Below, one piece after another: positions 33,082 through 42,403 of a stretch of 64,000 bases of DNA. Where the stretch lies: positions 62,001 through 126,000 of the forward strand of contig NZ_FOUY01000006.1 of assembly GCF_900115005.1 (NCBI RefSeq). The letters run 5' to 3'. Positions within the stretch are counted from its first letter, which is position 1. Every line of letters begins with the position of its first letter. The stretch comes from Pseudonocardia ammonioxydans (lineage in GTDB: Bacteria > Actinomycetota > Actinomycetes > Mycobacteriales > Pseudonocardiaceae). The notes under the pieces were generated by a model that was not told where the DNA came from, ran no database searches, and saw only the letters and a list, made by a program, of their open reading frames with translations. The position numbers and the translations under genes are program-made.

Positions 33082-34008
33082 TCAGCCGCAGTGACTCTCG
33101 TGGGCCACGTGCGCGTCGTGCTCGACCTGCAGGGTCGAGTGGTCCAGCCCGAACCGCTCGCGCAACACGTCCGAGGCCCGGTCGAGCACCGACCCGTCGC
33201 CGCAGTGCGCCGAGACCTCCTCGTCGACCACCAGGTGCGCGGACATCGCCGGGGTCCGGTCGTTGATCGCCCACAGGTGCAGGTCGTGCACCTCGGTCAC
33301 CCCGGGCACCTCCAGCAGGGCGTCCCGCACCTCCCCCGCGTCGATGCCGTCCGGGGCGCCCTCGAGCAGGACGTGGGCGGCCTCCCGCAGCAGCCCGACG
33401 GCCCGCGGCAGGATCAGCGCGACGATGAACAGCGACGCGACGGTGTCGGCGTACGGCCAGCCCGTCGTCATGAGCACGACGGCGGCGACCAGCACGCCGA
33501 CCGACCCGAGCGCGTCGCCGAGCACGTGCAGCATCGCGCCGCGCAGGTTCATGTTGCCGCGGTCGCCCCCGGCCAGCACGGCCAGCGAGACCAGGTTCCC
33601 GACCAGCCCGAGAACGCCGACGACCAGCAGCGGCACGCCCGGGATCTCGACCGGCTCGAACAGCCGCTGGACGGCCTCCACCGCCACCCAGACGACGACG
33701 GCGACCAGGGTCAACGCGTTCAGCGCCGCCACGAGCACCTCGGCCCGGCCCATCCCGTAGGTCCGCCGGTCGGTCGCCGGGCGGGTCGCGAGGATCGAGG
33801 CGATCAGGGCCGCCACCAGGGCACCGGCGTCGGTGAGCAGGTGCCCGAGGTCGGCGAGCAAGGCCAGCGAGCCGGTCAGCAGGGCCCCGAGCGCGCCGAT
33901 GACCGCGGTCGCCGCGGTGACGCCGAGCGCGACGGCCAGCCGGCGCCGGTCGGTCGCCGCGCCGGCGTGCCCGTGCCCACCCTGTCCGTGACCGTGTCCG
34001 TGCCCCAT
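33082..34008 (-). CDS. Cation diffusion facilitator (CzcD-type metal exporter)
   Basis: 308 residues. A His-rich N-terminus (MGHGHGHGQGGHGH) is followed by six membrane segments with the metal-site residues in LLADLGHLLTDAG (transmembrane helix 2) and HVLGDALGSVGV (helix 5), then a cytoplasmic domain (VPGVTEVHDLHLWAI) and a His-containing tail (EHDAHVAHESHCG). It exports zinc or a similar divalent metal in exchange for protons. ATG 34008 is preceded by TAGGGT at 7 nt, and so may be leaderless. An inverted repeat in the promoter is a candidate metal-sensor operator. Confidence 0.92.
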   Translation of the reverse strand: MGHGHGHGQGGHGHAGAATDRRRLAVALGVTAATAVIGALGALLTGSLALLADLGHLLTDAGALVAALIASILATRPATDRRTYGMGRAEVLVAALNALTLVAVVVWVAVEAVQRLFEPVEIPGVPLLVVGVLGLVGNLVSLAVLAGGDRGNMNLRGAMLHVLGDALGSVGVLVAAVVLMTTGWPYADTVASLFIVALILPRAVGLLREAAHVLLEGAPDGIDAGEVRDALLEVPGVTEVHDLHLWAINDRTPAMSAHLVVDEEVSAHCGDGSVLDRASDVLRERFGLDHSTLQVEHDAHVAHESHCG

Positions 34009-34015
34009 GCCACCC

Positions 34016-34041
34016 ACCCTATACATGCACGTATTCGCATG
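34016..34041 (-). promoter_or_regulatory. CDF promoter with inverted repeat CATGC-8-GCATG
   Basis: Reverse-strand TAGGGT (34021-34016) is 7 nt before the CDF start. Immediately upstream, CATGC (34024-34028) and GCATG (34037-34041) form an inverted repeat, overlapping an imperfect 14-bp palindrome ATACATGCACGTAT (34021-34034). This is the place expected for an ArsR/SmtB-type operator, but no such regulator gene is nearby. Confidence 0.35.
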
Positions 34042-34064
34042 TCGAAACGGATGGGCCTCCGGAG

Positions 34065-34110
34065 CCCGTGAGTGGTTATCGCGGTCGGAGCCGCGAAAAG
34101 CACTCACGGG
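34065..34110. repeat. REP-like palindrome, copy 2
   Basis: Arms start CCCGTGAGTGGTT and end CACTCACGGG; the outer 10 bp pair perfectly and a few inner positions mismatch. The TGA stop of the ClpC-type gene (34106-34104) lies in the right arm. The element separates this gene from the co-directional CDF gene. Confidence 0.85.
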
Positions 34111-36623
34111 CCGAATACCAGCTCGCCGTCGCGGGCGTCGACGCGCACCGTGTGCCCCGGACCGATCCGCCCGTCGAGCAGCATCGACGAGAGCGGGTTG
34201 TCGAGCTCGCGCCGGATCGTGCGGCGCAGCGGCCGGGCCCCGAAGTCCGGCTGGTGGCCGTGCTCGGAGAGCAGCACCACCGCGTCGTCGGTGATCTCGA
34301 GCCCGATGTCCTTGCGGGCCAGCCGCTCCCGCGTGTCCTCCAGCAGCAGCCGGGTGATCTCGGCGAGCTGGTCGGTGTCGAGCCTGCGGAACACGATCGT
34401 CTCGTCGATCCGGTTGAGGAACTCGGGCCGGAACACCTCGCGCAGCCGGGGCATCAGCCGGTCGCGCAGGATCTCGTCCTCGCGCTCGGCCGCCGAGGCC
34501 TCCTGGGACGCCGCCGACCCGAAGCCCAGCGTCATCCCGTGCCCGGTGATCAGCTCCGACCCGACGTTGGACGTCATGATGATCACGGTGTGCCGGAAGT
34601 CCACGGTGCGGCCCTGGCCGTCGGTGAGCCGGCCGTCGTCGAGCACCTGCAGCAGCGTGTTGAACACGTCCGGGTGTGCCTTCTCGATCTCGTCGAGCAG
34701 CAGCACCGAGTACGGCCGCCGGCGCACCGCCTCGGTCAGCTCACCGGACTCGCCGTAGCCGACGTAGCCGGGCGGGGCACCGACCATCCGGGCGACGGTG
34801 TGCTTCTCCCCGTACTCGCTCATGTCGAGGCGGACCATCCGGTCCTCCTCACCGAACAGCGACACCGCGAGCGCCCGGGCGAGCTCGGTCTTGCCGACAC
34901 CGGTGGGCCCGAGGAACAGGAAGCTGCCGACCGGGCGGTCCTCGTCGCCGAGTCCGGAGCGGGAGCGGCGGATCGCCTCGGCGACGGCGGTGACCGCGGC
35001 GTCCTGCCCGACGACGCGGTGGTGCAGCTCGTCCTCCAGCTTGAGCAGCCGGTCCCGCTCGGCCTCGGTGAGCTGGGTGGCCGGGATGCCGGTGGCCCGC
35101 GAGACCACCTCGGCGATCTCGTCGACACCGACCACCGGGGCCTTCCCGTTCGGGTCGGTGGGGTCGGCGGCGAGCTGGTCACGGGCCTCGGTGATCTCGT
35201 CGCGCAGCTGCGAGGCCTTCTCGTAGTCCTCGTGCGCGACGGCCTGGTCCTTGTCCCGGGTGAGCTGCTCGACCCGCTGCTCGATCTCCCGCCGGTCCAC
35301 GGTGGGCGTGCGGGTGCGCAGCCGTACCCGGGCCCCCGCCTGGTCCAGCAGGTCGATCGCCTTGTCCGGCAGGAACCGGTCGGTGACGTAGCGGTCGGAC
35401 AGCTCGACCGCCGCCCGCAGCGCCTCCGGGGCGTAGGTGACCTGGTGGTGAGCCTCGTAGCGGTCGGCCAGCCCGCGCAGGATCGCGACCGTGTCCTCGA
35501 CCGAGGGCTCGGGCACCAGCACCGGCTGGAACCGGCGCGCCAGCGCGGCGTCGGACTCGATGTGGCGGCGGTACTCGTCCAGCGTGGTCGCGCCGATCAC
35601 GTGCAGCTCACCGCGGGACAGCGGCGGCTTGAGCAGGTTGCCGGCGTCCATCGAGCCGCCGCCACCACCGTCGCCCCCGCCGCCGGCACCGACCATGGTG
35701 TGCAGCTCGTCGATGAAGACGATCAGGTCCTTGGAGTGCTCGCGGATCTCCTCGATCAGCGTCTTCATGCGCTCCTCGAAGTCACCGCGGTAGCGCGTGC
35801 CCGCGACGACGCCGGCCAGGTCGAGCTGGACGACGCGGCGCCCGCGCAGGGTGTCGGGCACCTCGCCGTCGGCGATGCGCTGGGCGATGCCCTCGACGAC
35901 GGCGGTCTTGCCGACGCCCGCCTCACCGATCAGCACCGGGTTGTTCTTGGTCCGCCGCGACAGCACCTCGATCGTCTGCTCGATCTCGTCGTCGCGGCCG
36001 ATGACCGGGTCCAGCCGGCCGCCGCGGGCGGCGACGGTGAGGTCCTGGCCGTACTGGTCCAGGGTCGGCGTCGACGAGTCGGCCTGCTCGGCGCCGGGCC
36101 CGGCGGTGGGGGCGGCGCCGCCGGGCTGCGGTGCGCCGCTCCCTCCGGAGGTCATCGAGCCGGGGCTGAAGCGGGAGCGGGCCAGCAGCCGACCGGCGGC
36201 GGACTCCTCGTTCGCGGCGAGGGCCAGCAGCAGGTGCTCCGGTCCGATGTAGGACGAGCCGATCGAGCGGGAGATCTGGTGCGCGTCCAGCAGTGCTCGC
36301 TTCGCCGACGGGGTCAGGGCCGGGGGCCGGGGGTCGGTCGCGTCGCTCTTCGGCAGGCGCTCGTCGAGGGTCCGCGCGATGACGTCGGGGTCGCCACCGG
36401 CCCGGCTGATCCACTGCCGGGTGGTCTCGCTGCGGGCACAGGCCAGCAGGATGTGCGTGGCGTCCAGGTCGGTGTCACCGCGCTCCATCGCCTCCTGCGC
36501 CGCCCGGGCCATGATCTCCCGGGCGCCCGCGCTCATCAGGCGGGTCAGGTCGATCCGGTGCACCGGGCCGCGCGGATCGCCGGGGCCGCGCGGGTCCCCC
36601 GGGCCGAAGAAGCCGGTCATCAT
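34104..36623 (-). CDS. Clp ATPase of the ClpC type (ClpC paralogue)
   Basis: 839 residues: a Clp N-domain (about 30-145), a Gly/Pro/Ser-rich linker, the first AAA+ module (Walker A GEAGVGKT), a middle segment shorter than in ClpB ([23 protein letters not shown]-like), the second AAA+ module (Walker [24 protein letters not shown]) and a C-terminal D2 domain. LGF in GMTLGFGSA fits the loop with which ClpC/ClpA docks on ClpP. It would unfold proteins for degradation. A glycine-rich insert ([15 protein letters not shown]) lies in module 1. The start is one of two adjacent ATGs with GAGAGGTGA upstream. The N-terminus [11 protein letters not shown] and the divergence suggest a second ClpC, not the housekeeping copy. 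Confidence 0.9.
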   Translation of the reverse strand: MMTGFFGPGDPRGPGDPRGPVHRIDLTRLMSAGAREIMARAAQEAMERGDTDLDATHILLACARSETTRQWISRAGGDPDVIARTLDERLPKSDATDPRPPALTPSAKRALLDAHQISRSIGSSYIGPEHLLLALAANEESAAGRLLARSRFSPGSMTSGGSGAPQPGGAAPTAGPGAEQADSSTPTLDQYGQDLTVAARGGRLDPVIGRDDEIEQTIEVLSRRTKNNPVLIGEAGVGKTAVVEGIAQRIADGEVPDTLRGRRVVQLDLAGVVAGTRYRGDFEERMKTLIEEIREHSKDLIVFIDELHTMVGAGGGGDGGGGGSMDAGNLLKPPLSRGELHVIGATTLDEYRRHIESDAALARRFQPVLVPEPSVEDTVAILRGLADRYEAHHQVTYAPEALRAAVELSDRYVTDRFLPDKAIDLLDQAGARVRLRTRTPTVDRREIEQRVEQLTRDKDQAVAHEDYEKASQLRDEITEARDQLAADPTDPNGKAPVVGVDEIAEVVSRATGIPATQLTEAERDRLLKLEDELHHRVVGQDAAVTAVAEAIRRSRSGLGDEDRPVGSFLFLGPTGVGKTELARALAVSLFGEEDRMVRLDMSEYGEKHTVARMVGAPPGYVGYGESGELTEAVRRRPYSVLLLDEIEKAHPDVFNTLLQVLDDGRLTDGQGRTVDFRHTVIIMTSNVGSELITGHGMTLGFGSAASQEASAAEREDEILRDRLMPRLREVFRPEFLNRIDETIVFRRLDTDQLAEITRLLLEDTRERLARKDIGLEITDDAVVLLSEHGHQPDFGARPLRRTIRRELDNPLSSMLLDGRIGPGHTVRVDARDGELVFGP

Positions 36624-36694
36624 TCACCTCTCGTCGGGGACGGCCGATCCGGAGCCTTCCCCGTGGGAGCGCACGTCAAACCGGGTCGGGCCGA

Positions 36695-37767
36695 TCAACC
36701 CGCGCCGTCGGCGTGCGCGCCGGCGCCGCTGGGGGTGCCGTCGGCCAGCACATCGCCGGCGGGTGTCCCGCCGGCCGGGATCTCGACCGCGAGCACGGCG
36801 TCGGCGACGTCGCGGCAGACCGCCCAGCCGTACCCGGCCCCGCGCTCGGCCGGGTAGCTCGTCAGCACCGCGAGGGACCGTTCCCGCCAGGCCAGCACGC
36901 AGTTGAGGTTCCACCCGCCGTCGCCGTGCAGCGTCCAGCCGTTCTTCTCCGCCACCGCCCCCGGCAGTCCGGTGTGGATCCCGGACCGGCCGTCCGGGGT
37001 GATCGAGGCGAGGTCGGTGAGCAGCTCGGCGCCGCCGGTCCAGTCCGGGGCCCGGTCGCGCACGCACCCCAGGATGCGGGCGGCGTCGACCGCGGTGACC
37101 CGGGTGAACGACCACCATCCCGGGCGCGAGGTCTCGACGTCGACCTCGCACACGTCCTCCAGCCGGGCGATGGAGGCGTCCCGGCCGAGCCCGCGGTACA
37201 GGCGTTCGGCGGCGGCGTCGTCACTGGTGCGGACGGCCGCGGTGATGTCGGCCCGCTCCGCGGCGGTCACCGGGCGCCCGGCCTCGGCCGCGGCCCGCAG
37301 GGTGTCCGCCGCGAGCCAGGCCTTGATCGTCGACTCGGCCTCGGTGCGGGCGGTGTCGGCGTTCGCCGAGCCGGTCCACCGGTCCGCAGCCGTGTCGAGC
37401 AGCGCCCAGGACAGCACCAGGCCGTCCTCGCCCGCCCGCCGACCGGCACCGTCCCGGGCGGGTGGGCGAACACGTCGCGGGGCTCCGGGCCGGCCGGGGC
37501 CGCCGGGATCATCGTGGCGACCAGCTCGTCGAGGGTCCCCGGCAGGACGGACCGGGCGGTCTCCCCCGCCAGGGCGGACGGGGCGGTGTCCCCCGTCAGG
37601 GCGGACGGGGCGGGGGCCTCCCCGCGGGCCGGGGAGGCCCCCGGCGCGGCGGCGCCCTGCAGCGCGCCCGACTCCGGACCGGCCGGGGCCGCACCGAGCA
37701 CGGCAGGCAGCGCCACGACCACCGCCGCGGCCAGCACCCCGGCGCAGCGACGCAGGCGCTCGGCCAC
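36695..37767 (-). pseudogene. Serine hydrolase of the beta-lactamase/PBP-like fold, split by a frameshift
   Basis: Two frames together make one secreted protein. From GTG 37767 (GGGAGAGCG upstream) one frame gives a signal peptide (AERLRRCAGVLAAAVVVALP) and a linker to about LDELVATMIP. The catalytic domain lies in another frame (WALLDTAADRWTGSANADT onward) with S-T-I-K as the SxxK motif, a TSDDAAAERL segment like the SxN motif and EKNGW like the KTG motif, ending at 36695. The best place for the shift is the C/G run near 37,450, where one missing base would restore the frame. It could be a real pseudogene or a sequencing error. The second frame has no start of its own after the shift. Confidence 0.65.
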
Positions 37768-38000
37768 CGCTCTCCCGTCCCGGGAGCGGCCGGCGGCGAC
37801 ACCGCCCGGGGGTACCGGCTCCCACCACGTCGTCCGCCCCGGGCCCGTTCGTACCGGCCCCGCGGACGGTCCGCCCGGCCACCGGGGCGGCGAAACCGGA
37901 CGCACCGGAAGGATACGGGCACCGAGGGGTCCCGTGCGCGTTCGGCGCGGCCGAGCGGCATACGGTCACGCAACGGTCGGACGATCTCGGGGGTGATGGC

Positions 38001-39461
38001 GTGGCGTGGACACGCACGATGCCGGTGGAACGGATCCTGGCGCGCAGCCGGTCGGACGCGGACGACTCCGGGTCACCGCTGAAACGCACGCTGCGTGCCC
38101 GTGACATGGTCGGCTTCGGTGTCGGCATCATCATCGGCACCGGGATCTTCACCCTCGCCGGGGTCGAGGCGAAGGAGCACGCCGGCCCCGCCGTGACCCT
38201 GTCGTTCCTGATCGGCGCGGTCGTCGCCGGTCTGGCCGCGGTCTGCTACGCCGAGCTGGCGTCGTCGGTCCCGACCGCGGGCTCGGCCTACACCTACGCG
38301 TTCACCACCCTCGGCGAGGTCTTCGCCTGGATCATCGGCTGGGACCTGCTGCTGGAGTTCGGGCTCGGGCTCGCGGTCGTCTCCCGCAGCTGGTCGGGCT
38401 ACCTGGCCGAGCTGTTCGGGCTGCCGACGGCCTGGTTCGGCGAGGACGCCACGGTCAACATCGGCGCCGTGGCGATCATCGCGATCCTCACCGTGGTCGC
38501 GGTCGCCGGGATCCGCGAATCGTCCCGGCTGACCAACCTGCTCGTGCTGGTCAAGCTGGCGGTGTGCCTGCTGATCGTGGCCGTCGGCGTGTTCTACGTG
38601 AACCCGGACAACCTGACGCCGTTCGTCCCGCCGGCCCAGCCGCCGGAGGGCGGGGGCAGCGTGTTCACCCAGCCGGTCGTGTCCGGGGTGTTCGGGCTGG
38701 AGCCGACCGTCTACGGCGTCGGCGGCATGCTCACCGCGGCCGCGATCGTGTTCTTCGCCTACACCGGGTTCGAGGCGCTGGCGAACCTCGGCGAGGAGGT
38801 CCGGCGCCCGGACCGCGACCTGAAGATCGGTCTGCTCGGCGCGCTCGGTGTGTGCGCGCTGCTCTACATCGCCGTCTCGCTGGTACTCACCGGCATGGTC
38901 CCCTTCACCGAGCTCGACACGGGGGCCCCGCTCGCGGTCGCCTTCGCCGACGTCGGCCTGCCCTGGATCGGCATGCTGATCTCGATCGGCGCAGTCACCG
39001 GGCTGACCTCGGTGATGATGGTCGAGCTGGTCACGATCGGCCGGATCGGCTTCGCCATGGGCCGCGACGGGCTGCTGCCGCGGGCGATCGGCACCGCGCA
39101 CCCGCGCTGGGGCACCCCGCACCGCATGACGATCATCGGCGGTGTGGTCTGCGCGCTCATCGCGGCGTTCACCCCGATCACCGCGCTGGCCGACATGGTC
39201 TCGATCGGCGCGCTCTCGGCGATGATCATCGTCGCGGTCGCCGTGCCGGTGCTGCGCCGGACCCGACCGGATCTGAAGCGCCCGTTCACGGTCCCCTTCT
39301 CACCGGTGATCCCGGCGATCACCGCCCTGGCCTGCCTCTACATGATGCTGAACCTGAACCTCGACACCTGGATCCGGTTCGTCGGCTGGCTGGCGATCGG
39401 CATGCTGGTCTACGTGTTCTACGGCCGCAAGCACTCGTTCCTGGCCCGCGAGAGCGCCTGA
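38001..39461 (+). CDS. APC-family amino acid permease
   Basis: About 486 residues with 12 membrane segments. The first segment carries the APC start MVGFGVGIIIGTGIFTLAG, and the later FFAYTGFEALANLGEEVRRP is the conserved substrate-path helix 6 region of amino acid permeases (YhdG/CAT type). It imports amino acids, probably cationic or small neutral ones, by proton coupling. GTG 38001 is preferred because GGGGGTGAT precedes it; the ATG at 38019 lacks a ribosome binding site. It is divergent from the broken serine hydrolase and convergent with the first monooxygenase gene; the two stops lie in an imperfect hairpin (39456-39487). Confidence 0.9.
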   Translation: MAWTRTMPVERILARSRSDADDSGSPLKRTLRARDMVGFGVGIIIGTGIFTLAGVEAKEHAGPAVTLSFLIGAVVAGLAAVCYAELASSVPTAGSAYTYAFTTLGEVFAWIIGWDLLLEFGLGLAVVSRSWSGYLAELFGLPTAWFGEDATVNIGAVAIIAILTVVAVAGIRESSRLTNLLVLVKLAVCLLIVAVGVFYVNPDNLTPFVPPAQPPEGGGSVFTQPVVSGVFGLEPTVYGVGGMLTAAAIVFFAYTGFEALANLGEEVRRPDRDLKIGLLGALGVCALLYIAVSLVLTGMVPFTELDTGAPLAVAFADVGLPWIGMLISIGAVTGLTSVMMVELVTIGRIGFAMGRDGLLPRAIGTAHPRWGTPHRMTIIGGVVCALIAAFTPITALADMVSIGALSAMIIVAVAVPVLRRTRPDLKRPFTVPFSPVIPAITALACLYMMLNLNLDTWIRFVGWLAIGMLVYVFYGRKHSFLARESA

Positions 39462-39483
39462 GCGCCGGCCGCACGCACCGGAC

Positions 39484-40800
39484 TCAGCGCCTGCCGGGGC
39501 CGATCTCGCCCCGGCGCAGTGCCCGTCGGACCCGCCGGGCCTGGGTGAGTCGCTGGCGGACCTTGCGGACCGGCTCGGCCTGGGTGGCCCCGTGCAGGCG
39601 GCGGTGGAGCCGGCCCTGGTCGTGGCGGCGGTTCAGCAGCGACCAGGCGAACGCGACCGGTTCGGTGCCGTCGAGGCGGCCGGGCCGGGACTCGAACCAC
39701 TCCATGCTCCCGCGGGCCATGCGCTGCACACCCGCCATCGCCGCCCGGCGCTGCGCGTCGTAGCCGGCCAGCGCGGCGTCCACGTCGATCCCGCCGTCCG
39801 GGTCACCGCCCGTCGAGGCACCGCCCGTCGAGGCACCGCCTGCCGGGACACCGCTGCCCGTGCCCCCGATGCCCGTGCCGCCGGGGTAGAGGTGGTCGGC
39901 GAGCGCGATCGCGTCCTCGACGGCGAGCACGGTGCCGGAGCCGATCGCGAAGTGCGTGGTGTGCGCGGCGTCCCCGGCCAGCACGACGTGGCCGTCGCGC
40001 CAGGACAGGTTCCGCACCTCCCGGAACCGCTGCCACGGCGCGCCGCTCATCCCCGGCGGCGCAATGAGCCGGTGCCCGTCGAGCGTGCGGGCGAACACCC
40101 GCTCCAGCATCCGCATGGCCTCGTCCGGGTCCATCCGGTCCAGTCCGAGCCCGGTCCAGGTCTCCGGGCTGCACTCGACGATGCAGGTGCTCACGCAGTC
40201 CGCGGCCGGGTAGGCGTGGAACCAGATCCAGCCGGCGTCGGTCCGCTCGAAGGTGAAGGTGAACTGGCGGAACGGCTTGGCCGTGCCGAACCAGACGTAG
40301 AGGTTGCGGCCGTGGCTGATCCGGGTGCCGAAGGCCTCGGCCCGGGCGGTGCGGATCGCCGAGCCCACCCCGTCGGCCGCGACGACGACGTCGGCGTCGG
40401 CCGTGACCGGGTCGGCGGCGAGGTCGCCGTCCGGGGCGACCTCGGTCTCGTGCAGCACCGTCACCCCGAGCTCACGGGCCCGGTCGGTCAGCACCTCGAG
40501 CAGCCGGGCGCGACCGATCGAGTAGCCGTAGCGGCCGCCGAGGTGGACCCGCTTCGGGCCGACCGTCACCACCTGGGAGTCCCAGACGTGCGCGGCCGCC
40601 CGCACCCGCTCCGCGCCCACCGGGTCGGTCCGGTAGAGGTCGTCGAGGATGTCCTCACCGAGCGTGACCGCGAAACCGGCCGCGGTGCCCGGCGGCCTGC
40701 GTTCGGCCAGGACGACCTCGTCGCGGCCACCGGAGCGCAGCCGGGCCAGCAGCGAGAAGTACAGGCCCGCGGGCCCCCCACCGACGCAGACAATCCTCAC
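39484..40800 (-). CDS. FAD-dependent monooxygenase, salicylyl/anthraniloyl-CoA hydroxylase-like (paralogue 1)
   Basis: 438 residues. The FAD-binding motifs of class A flavin hydroxylases are present: VGGGPAGLYFS near the start, the DG motif in VVAADGVGSAIR and GDAAHTTHFAIGSGT for the second FAD contact. The sequence GRNLYVWFGTAKPF resembles the hydroxylase half of salicylyl-CoA 5-hydroxylase and anthraniloyl-CoA monooxygenase; the reductase half of those fusions is missing. It would hydroxylate an aromatic acyl-CoA. A Gly/Ser/Thr-rich insert (GGASTGGASTGGDPDGG) follows. GTG 40800 has CTGGGGGACG upstream. It lies behind paralogue 2 in the same direction. Confidence 0.88.
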   Translation of the reverse strand: MRIVCVGGGPAGLYFSLLARLRSGGRDEVVLAERRPPGTAAGFAVTLGEDILDDLYRTDPVGAERVRAAAHVWDSQVVTVGPKRVHLGGRYGYSIGRARLLEVLTDRARELGVTVLHETEVAPDGDLAADPVTADADVVVAADGVGSAIRTARAEAFGTRISHGRNLYVWFGTAKPFRQFTFTFERTDAGWIWFHAYPAADCVSTCIVECSPETWTGLGLDRMDPDEAMRMLERVFARTLDGHRLIAPPGMSGAPWQRFREVRNLSWRDGHVVLAGDAAHTTHFAIGSGTVLAVEDAIALADHLYPGGTGIGGTGSGVPAGGASTGGASTGGDPDGGIDVDAALAGYDAQRRAAMAGVQRMARGSMEWFESRPGRLDGTEPVAFAWSLLNRRHDQGRLHRRLHGATQAEPVRKVRQRLTQARRVRRALRRGEIGPGRR

Positions 40801-40927
40801 GAACGTCCCCCAGCACGGTCGTCGCCTTCATTGCTGCACGCAATGTAGGACGTCGGCGGAATCGCCGTGCCGCGGTGCCGCGTACGGTCGGCGAGCCTTC
40901 GTCAGGCTGCGTTCAGTGGCACGAGGG

Positions 40928-42226
40928 TCACGCTCCGTCACCCTCCGGGCGGCCGGTTGCCGCCCGCCGCGCCGCGCGGCGCACCCGGCGTGCGGTGGTC
41001 AGCCCACGGCGGACCTGGCGCAACGCCGGGATCTGGGTCGCGCGGTGCAGCTGGTAGTGGATCCGGCCGAGATCGCCGCGCCGGTCGGCCAGCGACCAGG
41101 CGAAGTCGACGGGGTCCTCGACCCGGTCGAGCTGCCGGCCCGCCTGCTCGAACCAGTGCATGTTCCGCCGGGCCATGTCCTGCACCGGGGTCACCTGCGC
41201 GCGGCGGCGCGCGTCGTAGGCCGCCAGGGCCGCGCCCCGCCCGTCCGGGTCGTTCAGGTCGACCACGTCGACCCTCGCCCCACCGCCCGTTGCAGCACCG
41301 CCCGTCGCGCCACCTCCCCGGCCCGGCCCGTAGAGCGCGTCGGCCAGTGCCATCGAGTCCTGCATCGCCAGTACCGTGCCGGAGCCGATGCCGAAGTGCG
41401 TGGTGTGCGCGGCGTCCCCGGCGAGCACGACCTCGCCGTCGCGCCAGGTGCGGTTGCGCACCTCCTTGAACCGCAGCCACGGCTGCTCGCCCAGCCCGCC
41501 CGGCGGTTCGACGATCCGCCGGCCGGCCAACGTCCGCCCGAAGACCGACTCGACCAGGCGCACGGTGTCCGCGGGGGGCGCGCCGTCCAGGCCCAGCCCG
41601 GCCCACGTCTCGGGTTCGCACTCGACGATGCAGGTGCTCAACCCGTTCGACGACGGGTAGAGGTGGATCCAGACCCAGCCGGCGTCGGTGCGCTGGAAGT
41701 CCCAGACGAAGGTGTCCGAGTCGCTCTCGGCACCGAGCCAGACGTAGCGGTTGGCGCCCTCGTCGATCGTGGTGCCGAAATGCTCGGCGCGCGCCTCCCG
41801 CACCGAGCTGGCGATGCCGTCGGCCGCGACGATCACGTCCGCGTCGACCTCGTCCCGGCCGGCGGTCGTGCCGTACTCGATCCGGACGCCGAGCTGCTGG
41901 GCCCGCCGCGCCAGCACGTCGAGCAGCTCCACCCGGGCGATGCTGTAGCCGTACTTGCCGCCGACGTGGGCCGCCGGGTGGTCCGCGACCCGGATCTCCT
42001 GGGCGCTCCACAACCGCGCGGCGTCGCGCAACGCGGGCCCACCGGCCGGGTCGTACCGGAAGGCCTCGTCGAGCAGGTCCTCGCCGAAGGTCACCGCGAA
42101 CCCGTGGGTCCGCCCCGCCGGGTTGCGCTCGTGGACCACGATCTCGTCCCGGCCGCCGGACCGGATCGCCGCCAGGACGGCGAAGTAGAGGCCGGACGGG
42201 CCCCCTCCCACGCAGGCGATGCGCAA
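40928..42226 (-). CDS. FAD-dependent monooxygenase, salicylyl/anthraniloyl-CoA hydroxylase-like (paralogue 2)
   Basis: 432 residues, clearly paralogous to the next gene over its whole length: VGGGPSGLYFAVLA, VIVAADGIASSVR, GANRYVWLGAESDSD and GDAAHTTHFGIGSGT. It has a Gly/Ala/Thr insert (GGGATGGAATGGGAR) at the same place as its neighbour. The start is a TTG at 42226 preceded by GGAGGGG; no better start exists because GxGxxG begins at residue 7. Tandem duplication followed by divergence is the likely origin. The pair may act on related aromatic CoA esters, but no CoA ligase or ring-cleavage gene is nearby. Confidence 0.88.
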   Translation of the reverse strand: MRIACVGGGPSGLYFAVLAAIRSGGRDEIVVHERNPAGRTHGFAVTFGEDLLDEAFRYDPAGGPALRDAARLWSAQEIRVADHPAAHVGGKYGYSIARVELLDVLARRAQQLGVRIEYGTTAGRDEVDADVIVAADGIASSVREARAEHFGTTIDEGANRYVWLGAESDSDTFVWDFQRTDAGWVWIHLYPSSNGLSTCIVECEPETWAGLGLDGAPPADTVRLVESVFGRTLAGRRIVEPPGGLGEQPWLRFKEVRNRTWRDGEVVLAGDAAHTTHFGIGSGTVLAMQDSMALADALYGPGRGGGATGGAATGGGARVDVVDLNDPDGRGAALAAYDARRRAQVTPVQDMARRNMHWFEQAGRQLDRVEDPVDFAWSLADRRGDLGRIHYQLHRATQIPALRQVRRGLTTARRVRRAARRAATGRPEGDGA

Positions 42227-42360
42227 CGTGTCCCCTCCCGGAAACGTCGGACCAGCGGTGCGCGGTCACGGTAGCGCAGCAGCCACCCGCGCCCGCAGGC
42301 GCTTCGCGCAGCCGCTCCGGACGCCGAACGCCCCCCGGCGGCCCGGCGCGGCCGGTCTCG

Positions 42361-42366
42361 TAGCGT
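42361..42366 (+). promoter_or_regulatory. -10 box TAGCGT before a leaderless leader peptide
   Basis: TAGCGT ends 7 nt before GTG 42374, the start of a nine-residue frame that overlaps the flippase start codon. Confidence 0.5.
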
Positions 42367-42373
42367 GGGAGTC

Positions 42374-42403
42374 GTGCACACGGCGAACGCGACCTCCCGA
42401 TGA
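42374..42403 (+). CDS. Nine-residue leader peptide coupled to the flippase gene
   Basis: GTG CAC ACG ... CGA TGA encodes VHTANATSR. Its TGA (42401-42403) overlaps the ATG of the flippase gene (42400-42402). The GTG lies at the expected transcription start and the flippase ATG has no Shine-Dalgarno sequence, so ribosomes probably load on this leaderless frame and restart at the overlap. Confidence 0.4.
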   Translation: MHTANATSR

